Below the pieces are notes generated by a model that did not search any database, had not been told where the DNA came from, and worked only from the letters and a program-made list of their open reading frames with translations. Below are positions 17,506 through 27,475 of a stretch of DNA of 64,000 bases, in pieces (the first letter of the stretch is position 1; each line of letters starts with the position of its first letter). Origin of the DNA: Phocaeicola fibrisolvens (GTDB lineage Bacteria > Bacteroidota > Bacteroidia > Bacteroidales > Bacteroidaceae). The stretch spans positions 1 to 64,000 of the forward strand of contig NZ_JAOQJI010000004.1 of assembly GCF_025567125.1 (NCBI RefSeq), written 5' to 3'. The position numbers and the translations under genes are program-made.

Positions 17506-18780
17506 TTATAAATCAAATCCGATGTCAGAACGGAAATATTTCTTTTCGAAGTGGATTCTTCCCGCATTCCGGAAAGACTGTGCCAAGGCTTCTTCCTTGT
17601 TGGCTCCATAAGAGCTGACGGCGATGACACGTCCGCCGGAAGTCACTACCTGTCCGTCTTTCAGGGCCGTACCGGCATGGAATACGGTGCTTCCACCTGC
17701 TTTGGCTTCCTCAATGCCGCTAATCGGGAATCCTTTTTCGTAGGCTTCCGGATAGCCGCCGGATACCAGCATGACGCAGACAGCCGACCGCGGGTCGATT
17801 TCCAGCGTCTTTTCGTTTAGGTTGCCCTGGGCTACTCCCTCGAAGAGGTCTACCAGGTCGCTCTTGATACGCAGCATGACGCTTTCTGTCTCGGGGTCAC
17901 CCATGCGTACGTTGTATTCGATGACCATCGGTTCACCTTTCACGTTAATCAGTCCGAAGAAGATAAATCCTTTGTAGTCGATACCTTCTTCCGCCAATCC
18001 TTCTACCGTAGGACGGATGATGCGGTCTTCCACTTTTTTCATCCAGTCAGCGTCGGCAAACGGAACGGGAGAAACAGAACCCATACCGCCGGTGTTCAGG
18101 CCTTTGTCGCCTTCACCGATACGCTTGTAGTCTTTGGCTTCCGGCAGAATCTTGTAACTCTTTCCGTCGGTCAGTACGAATACCGAACATTCAATGCCGC
18201 TCAGGAATTCCTCGATTACCACCGTAGCCGAAGCGTTGCCGAACATGCCGCCCAGCATTTCCTTCAGTTCCTTCTTGGCTTCTTCCAAGGTAGGGAGAAT
18301 CAGCACCCCTTTTCCGGCACAAAGTCCGTCGGCCTTCAGCACGTAAGGAGCTTCCAGTGTTTCCAGGAAAGCCAGTCCCTCTTCCAGATTGGCTGCAGTA
18401 ATGCTCTTGTATCCGGCTGTCGGGATGTGGTGACGTTGCATGAATCCTTTGGCAAATTCCTTGCTTCCTTCCAGTACGGCTCCTGCTTTCGACGGGCCGA
18501 TGACCGGAATGTGTTTCAAGGCTTCGTCGTGCTTGAAGAAATCATATACCCCCTTCACCAGCGGGTCTTCCGGACCTACCACTACCATGTCGATACCGTT
18601 GTCGATGACAAATTGCTTGATACCTTCAAAGTCGTCGGCCTTGATGGCTACATTTTCGCCCACTTCGCGTGTGCCGGCATTTCCCGGAGCGATGTACAAC
18701 TTCTCAATTTTCGGGCTTTGTGCGATTTTCCATGCCAGTGCATGTTCGCGTCCTCCTGAACCTAACAGTAAAAGTTTCAT
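17506..18780 (-). CDS. purD: Phosphoribosylamine--glycine ligase
   Basis: A 424-residue ATP-grasp enzyme making glycinamide ribonucleotide, step two of purine synthesis. The N-terminus MKLLLLGSGGREHALAWK is diagnostic. Others are VVGPEDPLVKG at about 62-72, GLCAGKGV at about 154-161 (ATP-binding loop) and EYNVRMGDPETE at about 285-296 (metal ligands). Full length. It is preceded 24 bases upstream by the S9 peptidase gene and followed 2 bases on by a membrane protein gene; no other pur genes are present. Confidence 0.96.
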   Translation of the reverse strand: MKLLLLGSGGREHALAWKIAQSPKIEKLYIAPGNAGTREVGENVAIKADDFEGIKQFVIDNGIDMVVVGPEDPLVKGVYDFFKHDEALKHIPVIGPSKAGAVLEGSKEFAKGFMQRHHIPTAGYKSITAANLEEGLAFLETLEAPYVLKADGLCAGKGVLILPTLEEAKKELKEMLGGMFGNASATVVIEEFLSGIECSVFVLTDGKSYKILPEAKDYKRIGEGDKGLNTGGMGSVSPVPFADADWMKKVEDRIIRPTVEGLAEEGIDYKGFIFFGLINVKGEPMVIEYNVRMGDPETESVMLRIKSDLVDLFEGVAQGNLNEKTLEIDPRSAVCVMLVSGGYPEAYEKGFPISGIEEAKAGGSTVFHAGTALKDGQVVTSGGRVIAVSSYGANKEEALAQSFRNAGRIHFEKKYFRSDIGFDL

Positions 18781-18804
18781 ATTATGTATCTGTTTTTTAG
18801 TCGA

Positions 18805-21051
18805 TTATTTCAAATGGTCTTCAAAATAGCGGGTGATGTGTTCGTGCAAGTGTACACGGTCGCGTCCCATCATGTTGTGTCCGTCTTCCGGATAAATGAA
18901 GAGGTCGGGGTGTGTGCCAGCTTCGATACATGCTCTCAGGAACGTGTAAGTGTGCTGGGGTACGCAGGTGGGGTCGGTTCCGCCGATGATGATTTCCAGA
19001 CGGCCTTTCAGGTTGTCGGCTTTCAGTTTCAGGTCGGAGCCTTTGTAGCCTTCCGGATTCGCCTGTGGCGTATCCATGTAACGTTCGCCGTACATCACTT
19101 CATAGAACTTCCAGTCGATGACCGGTCCGCCGGCTACCCCCACTTTGAAAATATCGGGATAAGTCAGCATGAGGTTGGTGGTCATGAAACCGCCGAAGCT
19201 CCAGCCATGTACGCCGATGCGTTTACTGTCTACGTACGACAGGGATTTCAGGAATTCCACTCCTTTCACCTGGTCTTTCATCTCTTCTACTCCCAAGTGG
19301 CGGAACGTGCAGTTTTCAAACGCCAGTCCCCGGTTGTCACTTCCCCGGCTGTCTACCGTCAGCATGACATATCCTTTCTGTGCCATGTACAGGTCCCATC
19401 CTCTGGCATCGTAGAAGCGCGTGTTGTGGATGAGCTGTGCATGCGGTCCGCCATATACATAGATGATGGCCGGATATTTCTTGTTCGGGTCAAAGTCCAC
19501 CGGTTTGATTAGACGGTAGTACAAGTCGGTTTTTCCGTCGGCAGCCTTGAGGGTACCGATGGTGATTTCCGGCAAGTTGAACTGACTGCGCATCGGGTCG
19601 TCCGCCTTCAGCAGGGTGGTTCCCTTCTTGCCGCTGGTAGGCAGCAAGGTGATTTCCCGTCCCACGGTGAAAGAAGAGAAGTTATCTATCAAATACGTAC
19701 CGCTGGCGGAGAGAGAAGCCCGGTGCATGCCGTCTTTTTCTCCCAGTAGTGCACGTTTCCCAGTTTTCACGTTGAGGCTGAACAGATTGGTCTGCAGCGG
19801 AGAGACTTCCGTACTGCCGATAATAATCTCCTTCTTTCCCGCATTGAATCCCAGAATCTCCTGAACCAGCCAGTCACCTTGGGTCAAAGGAGTGACTTTC
19901 AGGTGTTCCAGATAGGTGCTGCCTTCCAGTTTGCCATTCTTCCAAACTCCTTCTCCTTTGGTTTTCGTATCCATCAGATACAGGTGGTTGAAACCGTCGC
20001 GCTGGCTTTGGTAGATGAATTTGCTTTCATCCCACGGCAGGAATACCAGTGGATGTTGAGGCTCTACGTATTTCGGATGCTTTTCTTCATACAGGATACC
20101 TTCCTTTTCACCGGTAGTAGCTTTGTAGCTGACCAGCTGTGCATGGTTCTGGTCGCGGTTCAGCTCGATGACGTAGATATGCTGCTCGTCGGGTGACCAG
20201 CTGACATTGGTGAAATAACGGTCGGTAGGGTCGCCTGCCTGCAAGTAAATCACTTTCCCAGTTTTTACATCGTACACTCCCACGGTCACCTTGTGGCTGG
20301 TCATGCCCGCCATCGGATATTTGTCCGGTTCCAGGGTAGCGATACGGGTGGAAGTATTTACCTGCGGATAATCGGTCACCATACTCTGGTCCATGCGATA
20401 GAAAGCCAGGTAGTTTCCTTTCGGACTCCAGAATGTACCCTTATAGATACCAAACTCGTTGCGGTGTACAGCCTGACCGTAAACCACTCCTTCTTTCGTC
20501 TGTGACGGATTGATTTGCCGGCTTTCTTCTCCCTTGTCAGCTACAAACAGGCCGTTGCCGATGGTATAGGCTACTTTGTCATTGGCCTTGCAGAAGTCCA
20601 GGTTACCTGCTTTTTCGTTCAGACGGAACAGGTTGGTAATCTTTTTCTGTCCGAAATCATATTCCACCCAGTAGTTGCTCTGCTGGAATACAATCACTTT
20701 CCGTTCCGCCCAAGGCAATGAAGCAGCCATCAGACTGCGGAGCGGTTTCAGTTCGTGCGACGGCTGGAAAGGCTTTTCTCCTTTTTCAAGAGCCTGGTTC
20801 ACTTCTTCCAAGGTTACCAGTACGGTTTCCTTTCCATCTTTCAACTGGATACGGCGGATATTTTCCACGTCCGCGCGTACACATACATCCCCCCACCATT
20901 GCAGTCCCGGAATGTTCTTGGGCATCAGGTTGAAATAATTGTTGCCGCCCGGAATGACATCTTCCAGCGTATAGTCGGCTTTCTTTTCCTGGGCAAAAGT
21001 GGTGAGGACGGTCATACTACATAAAAAGAAGAATAAAAATATACGTTTCAT
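18805..21051 (-). CDS. S9 family dipeptidyl peptidase (DPP-IV-like)
   Basis: A 748-residue secreted serine peptidase that likely removes N-terminal X-Pro or X-Ala dipeptides from peptides in the periplasm. The signal peptide is MKRIFLFFFLCSMTVLTTFA. A beta-propeller occupies roughly residues 50-490 and the alpha/beta hydrolase domain the rest. The nucleophile is in GWSFGGFM (GxSxGG) at about residue 597, with Asp in GGTDPTCVP at about 692 and His in DGHNMMG at about 724. The reading frame is open further upstream to 21501, but the signal peptide fixes the start at 21051, 13 bases after the methyltransferase stop. Confidence 0.93.
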   Translation of the reverse strand: MKRIFLFFFLCSMTVLTTFAQEKKADYTLEDVIPGGNNYFNLMPKNIPGLQWWGDVCVRADVENIRRIQLKDGKETVLVTLEEVNQALEKGEKPFQPSHELKPLRSLMAASLPWAERKVIVFQQSNYWVEYDFGQKKITNLFRLNEKAGNLDFCKANDKVAYTIGNGLFVADKGEESRQINPSQTKEGVVYGQAVHRNEFGIYKGTFWSPKGNYLAFYRMDQSMVTDYPQVNTSTRIATLEPDKYPMAGMTSHKVTVGVYDVKTGKVIYLQAGDPTDRYFTNVSWSPDEQHIYVIELNRDQNHAQLVSYKATTGEKEGILYEEKHPKYVEPQHPLVFLPWDESKFIYQSQRDGFNHLYLMDTKTKGEGVWKNGKLEGSTYLEHLKVTPLTQGDWLVQEILGFNAGKKEIIIGSTEVSPLQTNLFSLNVKTGKRALLGEKDGMHRASLSASGTYLIDNFSSFTVGREITLLPTSGKKGTTLLKADDPMRSQFNLPEITIGTLKAADGKTDLYYRLIKPVDFDPNKKYPAIIYVYGGPHAQLIHNTRFYDARGWDLYMAQKGYVMLTVDSRGSDNRGLAFENCTFRHLGVEEMKDQVKGVEFLKSLSYVDSKRIGVHGWSFGGFMTTNLMLTYPDIFKVGVAGGPVIDWKFYEVMYGERYMDTPQANPEGYKGSDLKLKADNLKGRLEIIIGGTDPTCVPQHTYTFLRACIEAGTHPDLFIYPEDGHNMMGRDRVHLHEHITRYFEDHLK

Positions 21052-21064
21052 GTGTGACTTGTCT

Positions 21065-22585
21065 TTAATCCTGTGAATTTTCTTCTTCCTCGCTGCGGCG
21101 CTTGTGCATGTAGCGAGGAGCAGGAGCCGCTTTCGGGCGTCCGTCATCCGTAGAAGGACGCGGATTGCGCGGTTTCGGTTCCTCTTTGTATTTGAATTCC
21201 TTGCGGCGTTCGCGGGTAAATTCTTTTCCGTCGCCGGCTTTCCGTCCGCGGAACGTTTCTTTCTGGTCGGAATCCTTGCGGAAACCTTCTTTGCGTTCGC
21301 TTCGGAAACCTTCTTTCCGTTCTCCACGAGTGCCCTCTTTGCGTTCCTTACGTACGTATTCCACTTTTTCTCCGTGGTGACGCGGGCGGACCGGTTTCTC
21401 TTCGTGCTTCGGCTTGAACTCCTTGTCACTGTTTTCTGAGCGGAATTCCTTGTATTTCCCGTCAAAAATCTGGTATTTGCGGAACTGACACTCCAAGGCA
21501 CCGTTGAACAAAGGTACTTTCACGGAAGCCTTCAGGCCAATCTGGTCGAAACATTCGTCGCGGTAGCTCAGAATCCAGGCATCGTTTCCGGCGAAAGCAT
21601 GTTTCAAACGTTCCCCAATCATCTGGTAGAGGCCCAGCAAATCGTCGGAAGAAATACGTTCGCCATACGGCGGGTTGGTGATGATGATGCTTTTCTGTTC
21701 CGGCTTTTCAAACTGCTGGAACGGTTGGATTTTCAGGATGACATCCTTGCTGACTCCTGCCGCTTTCACGTTGTGCTGGGCAATCTCGTTGGCTTTCGGA
21801 TTGTTGTCGTACCCGTAAATCTTATGTGTGAATTCACGTTCCTGTGAATCATCGTTATAAATGGCATCGAAAAGTTCCTGGTCAAAATCTTTCCATTTTT
21901 CGAATCCGAACTCTTTGCGGAACACTCCCGGCGCAATGTTACGGGCTATCAGTGCCGCTTCAATAGGGATGGTACCTGAACCGCACATCGGGTCAATCAG
22001 GTCGCATTCGCCTCTCCAGCCTGTCATCAGAATCATACCGGCAGCCAACACTTCATTCAGCGGTGCTTCCACTTGTTCCTGACGGTAGCCTCTGCGATGA
22101 AGAGATTCGCCGGAACTGTCGAGTGCCAGTGTACATTCTTCTTCCGCAATGTGAATGTGAATGGCCAGGTCCGGATTGCTGATACGTACGGAAGGACGGT
22201 TTCCGGTCTTTTCACGGAAATAGTCGACTACTGCATCTTTCACCTTGTAGGCCACAAACTTGGAGTGGCGGAATTCGCTGGAATAAACCACGGCATCCAC
22301 GGAAAAACTGCTCATGTTGTCGAGGTATTTTTCCCATTCGATGCTTTTTACGGCATCGTATACCTCATCGGCAGTCTTGGCAGTGAAATGTTTGATAGGT
22401 TTTAAAATACGGATGGCGGTGCGCAGGCAGAAGTTTGCCTTATACATCATGGCCTTGTCGCCGGTGAAAGAAACCATGCGTCGGCCAATTTCAATGTTGC
22501 TGGCTCCCAGCTCTGTGAGTTCTTGTGCCAGAACTTCTTCCAGTCCCTGGAAAGTCTTGGCGATAAGCTCGAATTCTTGATTCAT
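21065..22585 (-). CDS. THUMP-domain 23S rRNA (guanine) methyltransferase, RlmL-like
   Basis: A 506-residue class I SAM methyltransferase. A THUMP domain is at about residues 45-155, and the methyltransferase domain has IDPMCGSGTIPIEAALIA at about 190-207 and the catalytic IITNPPYGERI (NPPY) at about 292-302. The last 120 residues are a highly charged, repetitive Lys/Arg/Glu/Gly tail (units like RKEGFRSERKEGFRK). This is probably disordered and RNA-binding. RlmL makes m2G2445 in 23S rRNA; target assignment is by family. ATG 22585 (MNQEFEL) is chosen over 22609, which sits at the predicted transcription start. Confidence 0.88.
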   Translation of the reverse strand: MNQEFELIAKTFQGLEEVLAQELTELGASNIEIGRRMVSFTGDKAMMYKANFCLRTAIRILKPIKHFTAKTADEVYDAVKSIEWEKYLDNMSSFSVDAVVYSSEFRHSKFVAYKVKDAVVDYFREKTGNRPSVRISNPDLAIHIHIAEEECTLALDSSGESLHRRGYRQEQVEAPLNEVLAAGMILMTGWRGECDLIDPMCGSGTIPIEAALIARNIAPGVFRKEFGFEKWKDFDQELFDAIYNDDSQEREFTHKIYGYDNNPKANEIAQHNVKAAGVSKDVILKIQPFQQFEKPEQKSIIITNPPYGERISSDDLLGLYQMIGERLKHAFAGNDAWILSYRDECFDQIGLKASVKVPLFNGALECQFRKYQIFDGKYKEFRSENSDKEFKPKHEEKPVRPRHHGEKVEYVRKERKEGTRGERKEGFRSERKEGFRKDSDQKETFRGRKAGDGKEFTRERRKEFKYKEEPKPRNPRPSTDDGRPKAAPAPRYMHKRRSEEEENSQD

Positions 22586-22619
22586 CTTGATAAAATTACG
22601 TAATTTCAATTGATAGGGG

Positions 22620-22650
22620 CAAAATTACGAAATTTCGGTTTGCTAATCAA
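22620..22650 (-). promoter_or_regulatory. Promoter of the methyltransferase/S9/purD group
   Basis: On the minus strand a TTG at -33 (22650-22648), a 20-base spacer and TAATTTTG (22627-22620) fit the Bacteroidetes promoter consensus. Confidence 0.6.
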
Positions 22651-22687
22651 CTGTTTGACATTGTTTTCTAAGGAAACATGAAATCGG

Positions 22688-24763
22688 TTACCGGATTTTA
22701 TCGCGGAAAGAAGAGGCTGGAAGCTGGTCTTTATTGACAAGATTGGCGTGGGTAAAAGGTTGCCAGCCATACCGTATATATCGCGGATGTTTGATAGAAT
22801 CGGAGTAGACTCGGATTTTATCTCCTTCTATGACGGCTTGCGCAGGGAAATAGATTCCTTCATATTCTGCCAGTTCAAAGCCGGTGAGCGGTTTTCTATC
22901 CGAAGTGTGTAGGCCTGCTGCATACGCAAATTCTACGATTACTTCATGATTTTTTCTGATGGCTTGTTTGTACAAAGGACCGGATGGAAGTAAAGAATAA
23001 TGATAAGTTTGATTTAATGCCCATCTGGCTAAACGCTCTCCAATAGGACGTTTGTCTTTAGGATGTACATCCAGTGAATCACCTTTATCGGAGGATACAG
23101 CCATGCCCGTATGGGGCAGTTCATTCATAAGGCGTCGTTGGCTGTCACGGAACCAGGGCCATGAGGGACGGTTCAGGCTGGAAAGCTGGACAAAATAGAA
23201 AGGCATGTCTGGCTGGTTCCAGTTTTGTCTCCATCCGTTCACCAATAACTTGAATAATTTATAATGTGCTTCCATGTGGTGCGCATTTGACTCTCCTTGG
23301 TACCAGATAACTCCTTTGAGGGGATATTGCTGAAGGGGAAGTATACCGGCTTCATATAAATAGCAAGGTTCGTATGGATGACGTTTGAATGAATTTGTGC
23401 TTTTCTGGAGGTTGAGCAGAGCTCTTTTTCTGGCCCATTCTTGAATAAAGTCGTTTTGAGTCCAATCTTTCAGAATGGCGGGGAAATGTTTTTCCAATGA
23501 GTGGCGGTCGACCCATGATTCTGTAGTAGACCCTCCTACTGCATTACAAATCAGTCCGATGGGGACTTTTAAGCTGTCTTGTAGCATTTTTCCAAAATAG
23601 TAAGCTACAGCAGAAAAAGTTGCCGCCGTATTGGGGGTGCATTCAGTCCATACGGTGGGTTGGTAATAGAAAAGATGATTGATGGAATCGATGGCTTGGG
23701 CTGGCCATGCCGTGGCATTGGTATCCCATTTCCCTTTCATGTGAAAGAAACGGATGTGGGAATTGTATGCCTGTGATATGTCGATAGCAGCATCTTTGGC
23801 TTGTTGCAACATGAACTGCATGTTAGATTGTCCGGAACACAACCATACCTCTCCTGCGGCTACATGGTGAAAGGTGCGCGATTGCTGTGGAGTTTGTATG
23901 GAGAGTTCATAGTTGGCTCCTGCTTTTATCGGATCTAATATGACTTCCCATTTACCGTTTTTATCAGTAATCGTTTTTTTCTTTTGGCCGTCAATGCTTA
24001 CAGTGACAGGAGTTTTCGTATTGGCTGTGCCATGAATGCGCAGTGGAATATTGCGTTGTAATACCATATAATCAGTATAGAGAATAGGCAGTTTAAGTCC
24101 TCCATAATCGCCAGTGATAGCTGAGTATGCTGTCTGAGCCAGAAGACGTGCTCCTTCTTCATTCGGATGGATGGCATCGGGCAATAGGATAGGATAAGGG
24201 TAGAGTGGGGTATGGAAGTCGATGACTTCGGCCTGACTGACCTGCCCCACCACACTGATGGCCTTCTGGATTTCTTCGTGCCATTGCTGGGTGCCTGAAA
24301 TAAAACGGGGATGCCGGTCGGCAATAGGTGTCATGTGTGCCACTAAAATGCGACATTGAGGATTCACCTTCTTAAAGGACTTTATCAATTGTACATAATC
24401 ATGCACGAACTCATCGCGATAGTTGGGCCAATTTCTTGGGTCTGTATCATTAATGCCTAGATGAATAATAACGATATCAGCAGCAAAATGAAGGGCTTTC
24501 TGGTATTCCTCTTGCTGGATGTACGGCCGATGTCCGTGTATCAGCAAAGTAGCTCCCGGTTTTCCAAAGTTTCCCACAGTGTATTGTTGTCCTAACAGCG
24601 TTTGCAATTGTGCAGGATAGGAGTCTGTATCACGGTTTTTGATACCGGTTCCGTAGGTAATGCTATTACCTACACAGGCTACTTTTATTTTCTTGGCAGC
24701 CTGTACGGGTTGTAATAAGCAAATGAATTGACAGAGCAGTAGTATTAAGATTGTTGGTTTCAT
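22688..24763 (-). CDS. Two-domain sialate O-acetylesterase
   Basis: A 691-residue secreted esterase (signal peptide ending VQAA) with two catalytic modules. The N-terminal SGNH domain shows GNSITYG at about residue 32, GIND at about 102 and DAIHPNEEG at about 175. The C-terminal SASA domain shows WLCSGQSNMQF at about 308-318 and VIWYQGESNAHH at about 488-499. This arrangement matches the NanS/EstA-type sialate O-acetylesterases of Tannerella and Bacteroides, which remove 9-O-acetyl groups that block sialidase. Last gene of the sialoglycan locus, starting 1 base after the SGNH gene stop. Confidence 0.9.
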   Translation of the reverse strand: MKPTILILLLCQFICLLQPVQAAKKIKVACVGNSITYGTGIKNRDTDSYPAQLQTLLGQQYTVGNFGKPGATLLIHGHRPYIQQEEYQKALHFAADIVIIHLGINDTDPRNWPNYRDEFVHDYVQLIKSFKKVNPQCRILVAHMTPIADRHPRFISGTQQWHEEIQKAISVVGQVSQAEVIDFHTPLYPYPILLPDAIHPNEEGARLLAQTAYSAITGDYGGLKLPILYTDYMVLQRNIPLRIHGTANTKTPVTVSIDGQKKKTITDKNGKWEVILDPIKAGANYELSIQTPQQSRTFHHVAAGEVWLCSGQSNMQFMLQQAKDAAIDISQAYNSHIRFFHMKGKWDTNATAWPAQAIDSINHLFYYQPTVWTECTPNTAATFSAVAYYFGKMLQDSLKVPIGLICNAVGGSTTESWVDRHSLEKHFPAILKDWTQNDFIQEWARKRALLNLQKSTNSFKRHPYEPCYLYEAGILPLQQYPLKGVIWYQGESNAHHMEAHYKLFKLLVNGWRQNWNQPDMPFYFVQLSSLNRPSWPWFRDSQRRLMNELPHTGMAVSSDKGDSLDVHPKDKRPIGERLARWALNQTYHYSLLPSGPLYKQAIRKNHEVIVEFAYAAGLHTSDRKPLTGFELAEYEGIYFPAQAVIEGDKIRVYSDSIKHPRYIRYGWQPFTHANLVNKDQLPASSFRDKIR

Positions 24764-24764
24764 T

Positions 24765-25427
24765 TTATTTCTTTAAGTAGGGAGTGATAATTTCTTTCCA
24801 TAATATGTAACCTTTTCCTAAAAGGTGCAGCCCATCATTGGTATATTCGGGTTTCATTTGTCCATTATCATCTACAAAGTGAGTGAAAAGGTCAATATAT
24901 TTCACATTTTCTTTTTGGCAAATACTTAAAATAGCTTGATTAATGTTAGGGATTTCCTGCCAATGGGAAGTATGTTCTTGATACAGGTTGTACTTTATAG
25001 TGACAGGTAAAACACTTTGTATCAATATTTCTGTATGCGGTGACTCTTTTTTTATTTTTTGTATGATTTGTTGTATATCAGAGGCTATATTCTTAGGGGA
25101 TTCTCCTTGAGGAACATTATTGATCCCAATCATTAGAAAGATTTGTGCAGGCTTTCCCTTAAGAAGGACAGAGATTCTATCATATACTCCCCAAGTGGTA
25201 TCTCCGCTGATTCCTCTATTTTTGATATGAGGATTTTGAAATAATTCACTCCATTCTCCTCCATCAGTTATACTATTTCCGATAAAAAGAATGTCATCCG
25301 AACTTATAGGGAGTTGTTCAAACAGCGAAGCTCGTTGGTAGTAATAAGTAGAATATTTTCTTTCTGTTTGTCCGAAAGTGAATAGGCTATATATTAAGCC
25401 TATAATTAGCAGTAGAATTGTTTTCAT
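24765..25427 (-). CDS. Secreted SGNH/GDSL hydrolase
   Basis: A 220-residue esterase with a signal peptide (about residues 1-19, ending TFG). It has block I FIGNSITDGGEW at about residue 49 (catalytic Ser), block III GINNVPQG at about 101 (Asn) and block V NDGLHLLGKGY near 204 (Asp and His). Likely a sugar O-acetylesterase given its place between GH20 and the sialate O-acetylesterase; substrate is inferred. The locus thus carries two separate SGNH modules plus one SASA module. Confidence 0.85.
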   Translation of the reverse strand: MKTILLLIIGLIYSLFTFGQTERKYSTYYYQRASLFEQLPISSDDILFIGNSITDGGEWSELFQNPHIKNRGISGDTTWGVYDRISVLLKGKPAQIFLMIGINNVPQGESPKNIASDIQQIIQKIKKESPHTEILIQSVLPVTIKYNLYQEHTSHWQEIPNINQAILSICQKENVKYIDLFTHFVDDNGQMKPEYTNDGLHLLGKGYILWKEIITPYLKK

Positions 25428-25453
25428 GAGTTGTAGATTAATATGTTTTAATT

Positions 25454-27466
25454 TTATTTTTTATCAGGGGAATACACAATATTTTCTATTTCTTTTTGTC
25501 CATCCGGTGTGACAAAAACGGCATTAAACATCCATTTTACTAATCTAACCTCTGGGGTTTTGAATTTTCCAATCGGCAGTTTGAGGAAGAGCTTGTTCCA
25601 TCCTTTGTGTAATGTAACTTGTATCGGAGGGCGGGAGGTTGCATTTTCATTCGTCAGAGGAATTTCGTTTGACCGGTCTTTATGGCTGTTTTTCCATACT
25701 GGTGGGAGTATTTCTTCTTGGTTCAGCCAAGCGCGGCTACCTTTGTAATCCCATGTTCCTTGTTGTGGAGCTAAATCACTTTCGGAACGACTATAGTTCT
25801 GGAATTCCAGGAATAACCCGACCTTCTGTTCCTCAGGAGAAAATACCCAGGTAGTGGCATAAGCCGTGTGGTTTTCTTCAGGTGAGGGATAGAATCCGGG
25901 AACCAACTCTCCCCATACATGGCGCAAGTAAACTCCTGCTCCGTAGACGATATGGCTTTGGTAGATTTTCCCTTTATATAAGTAGCTTTCTTTCTCTTCT
26001 TGTTCTGGAGGAAATGCACGGTCCAGATCTCCTTCATTGGGGAATGCATCTGTAATACGCCATACTACGTTGGTCTGTCTGACGTAGGGAAAAGGTTCTC
26101 CTTTAAAGGTGTGTGTCTTATGCCAAAGCATTCTGTCCTCAAAATCGGCAAACTGAGTATAGATTTCTGTATCTTTTTTCCGTAAAAGGTTCGTCTTTTC
26201 ATCGAAATAGCCATATCCTCCTCCTCGCCAACTTCTTTCGGCAAGTGCCAGCATGTGAGCATACAGATTGTTGTCCGCCACGATTTGTTTCTCGTTTTGG
26301 AGGTAACGGTCGTTCCAAATGGCTAAGATGCTTCCTGCAAGGTCTTCGTTTCCCATATCTTGGTTGTAAATTCGGCTGTTGTATAAAGCAATCAGGTCGG
26401 CAAAAGTGTCGAAATGATTGATATAGTGATAGCGGCTATCGATGGCTGGAATTCCTGGTTGGGCTTTTCCCCGGAAACTCCATAATTGTGTCATGTCTAT
26501 TTCGCCTGTCTGGTATTTCCAACCGGGGTTCCATGAAATGACTTTTTTCCCTTTATTACGGATGTAGGCCACCATTTCCGGAACAAATTGTGGGTTGGTA
26601 AACAGTACTTCGTCTGTACCTATATGAATAAAGGGTACATCGAATGTTTCGCATACCTCATCCATGAGCCTTTTTAGAATTTCCATGCCTTTTTCGCTTT
26701 GCATGTCGGTGTGGAAAGTTCTTACAAAAGCAGCACTGTGGCCAGGCATATCAATCTCTGGAATCAATGTTACATATCGTTGTTTGCAGAACGCTACAAG
26801 TTCTTTAGCCTCCTGTAGCGTGTAATATTTGCCTGGCATGCGAGTCATGTTTTCAGGGGCGTTGAGTTTTGGATATATTTTACTTTCTAGACGCCAAGCC
26901 TGATTTTCGGTCAGATGCCAGTGGAATACATTGATTTTGAACTTGCTGAGTAGCTCGATTTCTTTTTTCAGTTCGTTTATAGAGATATAGGTACGGCCTA
27001 CATCCAGCATGAATCCTCTGATGCGGAAAGCAGGCCAGTCTATAATCTCACAGGTAGGAAGGCAATAGCTTCTATTGTTTTTTGCATAGGTCGTTAATTG
27101 CTGGATTGTTTGTAATGCTCTGTAGGCTCCTGTGGAAGAAGTGGCAGTGACTTCTATTTGTTTTTCGGTGATACTCAGTTTGTAGCTTTCATCGGAAGGA
27201 ATAGGAATTTCCGGCAGACTGCCTTTAATTTTAATTTTGATTGTTTTATCAGTTTGTGCGGGAGTGAGAGTTGCATTTATGTTTTGTAGCCACTCTTTCC
27301 AGTGTTGGGATATTTCTTCTGTCGTGTCAAGATATAGTTTATCTAATACCAATTGTTTATCTGTATAGGTTATTTTCTGCGGATAAGGCAGAAGTGGGTA
27401 GAGGGATTTCCCCCAGTTAGGAATCCAGCAATAGAATAAGGCTATGAGAATGAAAAAAGGTTTCAT
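25454..27466 (-). CDS. Beta-N-acetylhexosaminidase, GH20
   Basis: A 670-residue secreted exo-glycosidase releasing terminal beta-GlcNAc or GalNAc. A signal peptide (about residues 1-19) is followed by the GH20b-like N-terminal domain to about 145. The catalytic barrel starts at RIRGFMLDVGRTYI. The catalytic Asp-Glu pair is in FIHIGTDEVLF at about 277-287, and HWHLTENQAW and EIDMPGHSAAF are conserved. A C-terminal beta-rich part of about 170 residues follows. In context it trims GlcNAc/GalNAc from mucin chains after sialic acid and fucose removal. Confidence 0.93.
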   Translation of the reverse strand: MKPFFILIALFYCWIPNWGKSLYPLLPYPQKITYTDKQLVLDKLYLDTTEEISQHWKEWLQNINATLTPAQTDKTIKIKIKGSLPEIPIPSDESYKLSITEKQIEVTATSSTGAYRALQTIQQLTTYAKNNRSYCLPTCEIIDWPAFRIRGFMLDVGRTYISINELKKEIELLSKFKINVFHWHLTENQAWRLESKIYPKLNAPENMTRMPGKYYTLQEAKELVAFCKQRYVTLIPEIDMPGHSAAFVRTFHTDMQSEKGMEILKRLMDEVCETFDVPFIHIGTDEVLFTNPQFVPEMVAYIRNKGKKVISWNPGWKYQTGEIDMTQLWSFRGKAQPGIPAIDSRYHYINHFDTFADLIALYNSRIYNQDMGNEDLAGSILAIWNDRYLQNEKQIVADNNLYAHMLALAERSWRGGGYGYFDEKTNLLRKKDTEIYTQFADFEDRMLWHKTHTFKGEPFPYVRQTNVVWRITDAFPNEGDLDRAFPPEQEEKESYLYKGKIYQSHIVYGAGVYLRHVWGELVPGFYPSPEENHTAYATTWVFSPEEQKVGLFLEFQNYSRSESDLAPQQGTWDYKGSRAWLNQEEILPPVWKNSHKDRSNEIPLTNENATSRPPIQVTLHKGWNKLFLKLPIGKFKTPEVRLVKWMFNAVFVTPDGQKEIENIVYSPDKK

Positions 27467-27475
27467 GATGTAGGT

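Noticed and set aside
21052..21501. 150-codon N-terminal extension of the S9 peptidase
   Set aside because: It overlaps the methyltransferase 3' end and would place the signal peptide in the middle of the protein.
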